Below, piece by piece: positions 5,391 to 7,784 of a DNA stretch of 7,784 nt (position 1 is its first letter; every line of letters begins with the position of its first letter). Under the pieces are notes generated by a model. It did not search any database and was not told the origin of the DNA. It saw only the letters and a list, made by a program, of their open reading frames with translations. Source of the DNA: an uncultured Lachnospiraceae bacterium (GTDB taxonomy: Bacteria; Bacillota; Clostridia; Lachnospirales; Lachnospiraceae); the NCBI GenBank assembly GCA_945643825.1, contig CALZEZ010000059.1:1-7784 (forward strand), written 5' to 3'. Made by a program: the position numbers and the translations under genes.

Positions 5391-5854
5391 CACACACCTG
5401 CTTTCTGCTTCTTGGCATTCAGTTTCTCATAAATCGGATATTTCACAGCATACTGTTCCCCTTCCAGAATAATCTGGCAGGCAAGGCGGTTCTCTGAATT
5501 GATCACAATCGGAGCCCTCAGATTAACACTCATCTTCGTAACATCCCTGGGTACCGTCAAAGTTACTAACACAAGCATTTCCTCCGGATTAAGCTCACCG
5601 AGAGGTTTTAACAGCTCATACTCAACCTCAGGATTGTAGGTTTCCTCCACAAGAAGCGGATCCAAAACCGGCATGGCAAAGGCAGGCTCATCAATGGACT
5701 GCAGCCAGTGGACACTGTTTACCTTATCTTTTTCCTCATTGTGAATCAGCGTGAACTGTTTCAGCTCCGGAAAGCCGACAATCCCGTTGGAAAATGTGAT
5801 GATCTTCTCATCATCGATAACAACTTCTCCGAAATTTCTGGTCGTAATCTTCAT
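5390..5854 (-). CDS. fliW: Flagellar assembly factor FliW (CsrA antagonist)
   Basis: FliW is a cytosolic protein that binds either flagellin or CsrA; when flagellin is exported, freed FliW releases CsrA repression of flagellin translation. The 154 residues fit the family (about 130-160). Seen in order: MKITTRNFGEVVIDDEKII (1-19), FSNGIVGFPEL (21-31), the signature FxxGIxGFxxL, then WLQSIDEPAFAMPVLDP (50-66) and LLKPLGELNPEEMLVLVTLTVPRD (81-104). After these come MSVNLRAPIVINSENRLACQIIL (108-130) with the conserved NLxAPIxIN core, and the closing YPIYEKL. A GAGGA site lies 5 bases before the ATG. It follows flgL by 32 bp and overlaps csrA, the usual fliW-csrA pairing. Confidence 0.97.
   Translation of the reverse strand: MKITTRNFGEVVIDDEKIITFSNGIVGFPELKQFTLIHNEEKDKVNSVHWLQSIDEPAFAMPVLDPLLVEETYNPEVEYELLKPLGELNPEEMLVLVTLTVPRDVTKMSVNLRAPIVINSENRLACQIILEGEQYAVKYPIYEKLNAKKQKAGV
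5395..5399 (-). promoter_or_regulatory. Ribosome binding site for csrA, inside the fliW 3' end
   Basis: AGGTG on the minus strand; its AGG is 6 bases from the ATG at 5390 and only 3 bases from the alternative GTG at 5393. The spacing favours the ATG start and the TGATG overlap with fliW. Confidence 0.6.
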
Positions 5855-5869
5855 AGCTTCCTCATTTCT

Positions 5870-5888
5870 GCCCGTTGGGCGTTTTTTT
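5870..5888 (+). terminator. Short terminator-like hairpin, plus-strand orientation, between flgL and fliW
   Basis: GCCC (5870-5873), loop GTT, GGGC (5877-5880), then G and seven T. It has the layout of a small rho-independent terminator reading on the plus strand, antisense to the operon. The stem is only 4 GC pairs, so strength is doubtful. On the mRNA strand it appears as A-run, then GCCC-AAC-GGGC, just ahead of the fliW ribosome binding site. Confidence 0.4.
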
Positions 5889-7401
5889 ATAAGTAATTAA
5901 GCAGTGTCGTCTGGATAATCTTACTTGTTGCAAGCAGCGCTGCCTCATAGGACAGCTGCACGCTCTTTAGCTGAACCGTTACCTCCGTAATATCACTGTC
6001 CTCATTCTCAGACTGCAGTGTCTCATAGGTAGTCTTCTGTTCCATCAGACGGTTCTTCGCCAGATCGAGTCTGGCACTTCTTGTGCCACTTCCCGTAATT
6101 GCTAAATCTGTCTGATCCAAATAGCCCTGCATTCTGGTCACAGCATGCTCGAACATCTTCTGCACATCATCCCGGATATAGGTATACGCGCGGTTTGCCG
6201 CCTCCAGCTGGCTGTTTAAGGTTTTGTATTCAGCAGTATCCTTCTCATAAGCAGCCATGTATTCCTCAATATTTTTTACTACATTTTCGATGGTTTCCAT
6301 ATTCTTGACCGCAGCATTCAGATCATCCACATCCTGACGCATCATCGGGTCAAAGCATTCATAGGCGTTGGTGTTTACCTGCACCTTCTGGTTGTAGCCG
6401 ATGTCATACTCAATCTTCTGCTCAGATACCGTGTTGGTTTCCCCAGCTCCACCATTGTACCGGATGGATACATTCTTGCCATCCTCATCTTTTGTCTTGG
6501 TGCAGGCAAAATAATGCTCCGGATTCAGATCGCCCTCCTCCCAGACGTTCTTCTCATATGTGAGTTTAATCGGCTTATCAACTGCCATCATTTCTTCATA
6601 TGCCTTTGATCCGATTAACAGCTCACCCGTCTCAGGGATCAATCGAATGTCGTTCTCCCCCAGTGTGCCATACGCCTTGGATTTATCCTGCACCGAAACA
6701 ACCGATACCGTTCTGGGTGCGCCGCCCTGCTTAATTGTCAGGGTATCTCCATCCTTGGCACTCAGGTTATCATAGGAAATGCGGAGTCTTTTAAAGGTCT
6801 GCTCCGATATCGATTGTTCCTTCAGATTCACATACGGAGCCGTCGAAAAATTCGTAGAGGTAATCGCGTCAAGCCCTTCAAGTCCTGTATACTTTATCTC
6901 GTCTATCGCACTCGGAGACAAACTCTCACTGACCTGATAAGTCACCTGTGTATCCTTCTGAAAGGTGAGCGGTGTATCCGTGCGGTACCCCGTAAAAATA
7001 TATCTTCCTGCATAGTCGGTATTTCCGATGGAATAGTACTCATCCACTAACGAGTTCATTTCCTTTAAAATGATCTGCAAATCAGAGCTCTGCAGATCCT
7101 GTTTTGCACCCTTACCCGCCTGTTCGTAGAGCTTGTCGATAATATCCGTCAGATTGTCCATCGCATCCTGGGTTGTCTTCATCCAGCTCTCCGCATCTGT
7201 AGAATTGTAGGTGTAGTACTGCTTGACCTCCGTGACATTCGTATGAAGTCTCAGAGCGCGGATCGCAACAACCGGATCGTCTGAGGGCTTGGTCACCTTC
7301 TTGCCGGTAGACATCTGTGTGCTCAGCTTATCCTCTGCACTCTTATTGGTATTAATATTATACAGTGTATTATTCTGCATGATACTGTTGGTAATTCTCA
7401 T
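5887..7401 (-). CDS. flgL: Flagellar hook-filament junction protein FlgL (hook-associated protein 3)
   Basis: FlgL is exported through the flagellar apparatus and sits between FlgK and the flagellin filament. The N-terminal MRITNSIMQNNTLYNINTNKSAEDKLSTQMSTGKKVTKPSDDPVVAIRAL (1-50) is the diagnostic flagellin/FlgL-like D0-D1 helix region. SIGNTDYAGRYIFTGYRTDTPLTF (124-147) is the conserved 'Gly-Arg-Tyr-[Ile/Leu]-Phe-[Ala/Thr]-Gly' turn. The C-terminal helix VTVQLKSVQLSYEAALLATSKIIQTTLLNYL (474-504) closes D0. At 504 residues it is much longer than the roughly 300 of Bacillus or Salmonella FlgL; the extra 200 residues lie between about 148 and 350 and are beta-rich, presumably a surface domain. 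An AAGGAGGAAT site lies close to the ATG. It follows flgK by 68 bp with no clear terminator between. Confidence 0.95.
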   Translation of the reverse strand: MRITNSIMQNNTLYNINTNKSAEDKLSTQMSTGKKVTKPSDDPVVAIRALRLHTNVTEVKQYYTYNSTDAESWMKTTQDAMDNLTDIIDKLYEQAGKGAKQDLQSSDLQIILKEMNSLVDEYYSIGNTDYAGRYIFTGYRTDTPLTFQKDTQVTYQVSESLSPSAIDEIKYTGLEGLDAITSTNFSTAPYVNLKEQSISEQTFKRLRISYDNLSAKDGDTLTIKQGGAPRTVSVVSVQDKSKAYGTLGENDIRLIPETGELLIGSKAYEEMMAVDKPIKLTYEKNVWEEGDLNPEHYFACTKTKDEDGKNVSIRYNGGAGETNTVSEQKIEYDIGYNQKVQVNTNAYECFDPMMRQDVDDLNAAVKNMETIENVVKNIEEYMAAYEKDTAEYKTLNSQLEAANRAYTYIRDDVQKMFEHAVTRMQGYLDQTDLAITGSGTRSARLDLAKNRLMEQKTTYETLQSENEDSDITEVTVQLKSVQLSYEAALLATSKIIQTTLLNYL

Positions 7402-7469
7402 AATTCCTCCTTGTTATTCGAAGAAAAAATCGAGTCCACTGATAAGAAGAGGATTGTCGCCTAAAAAGG

Positions 7470-7784
7470 TTATACTCCTGTCTCTTTGATCAGCCTGTCA
7501 TAAACCTCACTGAGCACCTGAATCATCTTGGATGCCAGATTATAGTCATTCTGGTACTGTACCAGATGGATTCCCTCTTCCTCCTGATCCACACCCATAA
7601 CAGAAAGCTTCTGATTTGCGATATTCTTCTTAATCGCCTCATAGGTTGTGGTAAATGTCTCCGCACTGCTTGCATTAAGTGCTACATCAGAGAGCAGACT
7701 GTCCAGAAATTCACCGGCTGAGCTCCCACGGAAGGAAAAATAGGTTTTATCCTTCATCAATTTGGAAAGAGTCGTAATAATATC
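7470..7784 (-). CDS. flgK: Flagellar hook-associated protein FlgK, C-terminal part; 5' end outside window
   Basis: FlgK is the first junction protein between hook and filament. Only the last 104 residues are present; the frame runs open to the window edge, so the internal Met codons are not the start. The segment FRGSSAGEFLDSLLSDVALN (17-36) and the run GVDQEEEGIHLVQYQNDYNLASKMIQVLSEVYDRLI (64-99) match the FlgK C-terminus. They follow the pattern 'Gly-Val-[Ser/Asp]-x-[Asp/Glu]-Glu-Glu ... Gln-x-x-Tyr-x-x-[Ala/Asn]-[Ala/Ser]-[Arg/Lys]-Met-Ile ... Leu-Ile' shared with FlgE/FlgG-type rod-hook proteins. Immediately upstream of flgL, as in most flagellar clusters. Confidence 0.93.
   Translation of the reverse strand, partial: DIITTLSKLMKDKTYFSFRGSSAGEFLDSLLSDVALNASSAETFTTTYEAIKKNIANQKLSVMGVDQEEEGIHLVQYQNDYNLASKMIQVLSEVYDRLIKETGV

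Noticed and set aside
6800..6812. CCGATAT within flgL on the plus strand
   Set aside because: The nearest TAAA is only about 8 bases upstream, too close for sigma-D, and it is antisense inside flgL.
7402..7469. flgK-flgL gap checked for a promoter, terminator or hairpin
   Set aside because: Has T runs on the minus strand but no stem of useful length and no sigma-D elements; apart from the flgL ribosome binding site I see nothing in it.

Overview
The window is a late flagellar gene block with clostridial character, most likely from a motile member of the Lachnospiraceae (Roseburia/Eubacterium/Butyrivibrio type). The grounds are the gene order flgK-flgL-fliW-csrA-flaG-fliD-fliS, strong AGGAGG-type ribosome binding sites, moderate GC, a Bacillus/Clostridium-style sigma-D promoter, and unusually long FlgL and FliD proteins. 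The genus is inferred, not proven. No flagellin, transposase, integrase, tRNA, rRNA or CRISPR array is visible.

Layout from right to left, the direction of transcription of nearly everything. The 3' end of flgK (7784-7470) is followed by flgL (7401-5887), fliW (5854-5390) and csrA (5390-5172). fliW and csrA overlap in a TGATG. A strong bidirectional hairpin terminator (5072-5110) separates csrA from a second unit: flaG (5020-4562), fliD (4530-2719), fliS (2686-2306), a coiled-coil FliT/FlgN-like chaperone gene (2302-1829) and glf, UDP-galactopyranose mutase (1812-691). Spacing within the second unit is 3 to 32 bp, so it reads as one operon. At the left edge a plus-strand gene (2-649, 5' end missing) converges on glf; a second bidirectional terminator (648-690) lies between them. 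It encodes the C-terminal part of a FliD-like protein that is not the cap protein of the main operon.

How the genes fit together: FlgK and FlgL form the hook-filament junction, FliD is the filament cap, FliS is the flagellin export chaperone, FlaG affects filament length, and the FliT-like protein probably escorts an export substrate such as FliD. CsrA and its antagonist FliW form the switch that in Bacillus couples flagellin translation to secretion. The sequence suggests that the flaG-fliD-fliS operon has its own sigma-D promoter. The -10 element of that promoter lies inside the terminator stem, and the flaG ribosome binding site sits in a small hairpin that closely matches a CsrA target. 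glf at the operon end suggests a link between filament assembly and galactofuranose-containing surface or flagellar glycans.

There is no gene-free stretch longer than 300 bases; the largest is the 151-base csrA-flaG gap, which holds the terminator, the promoter and the leader hairpins.
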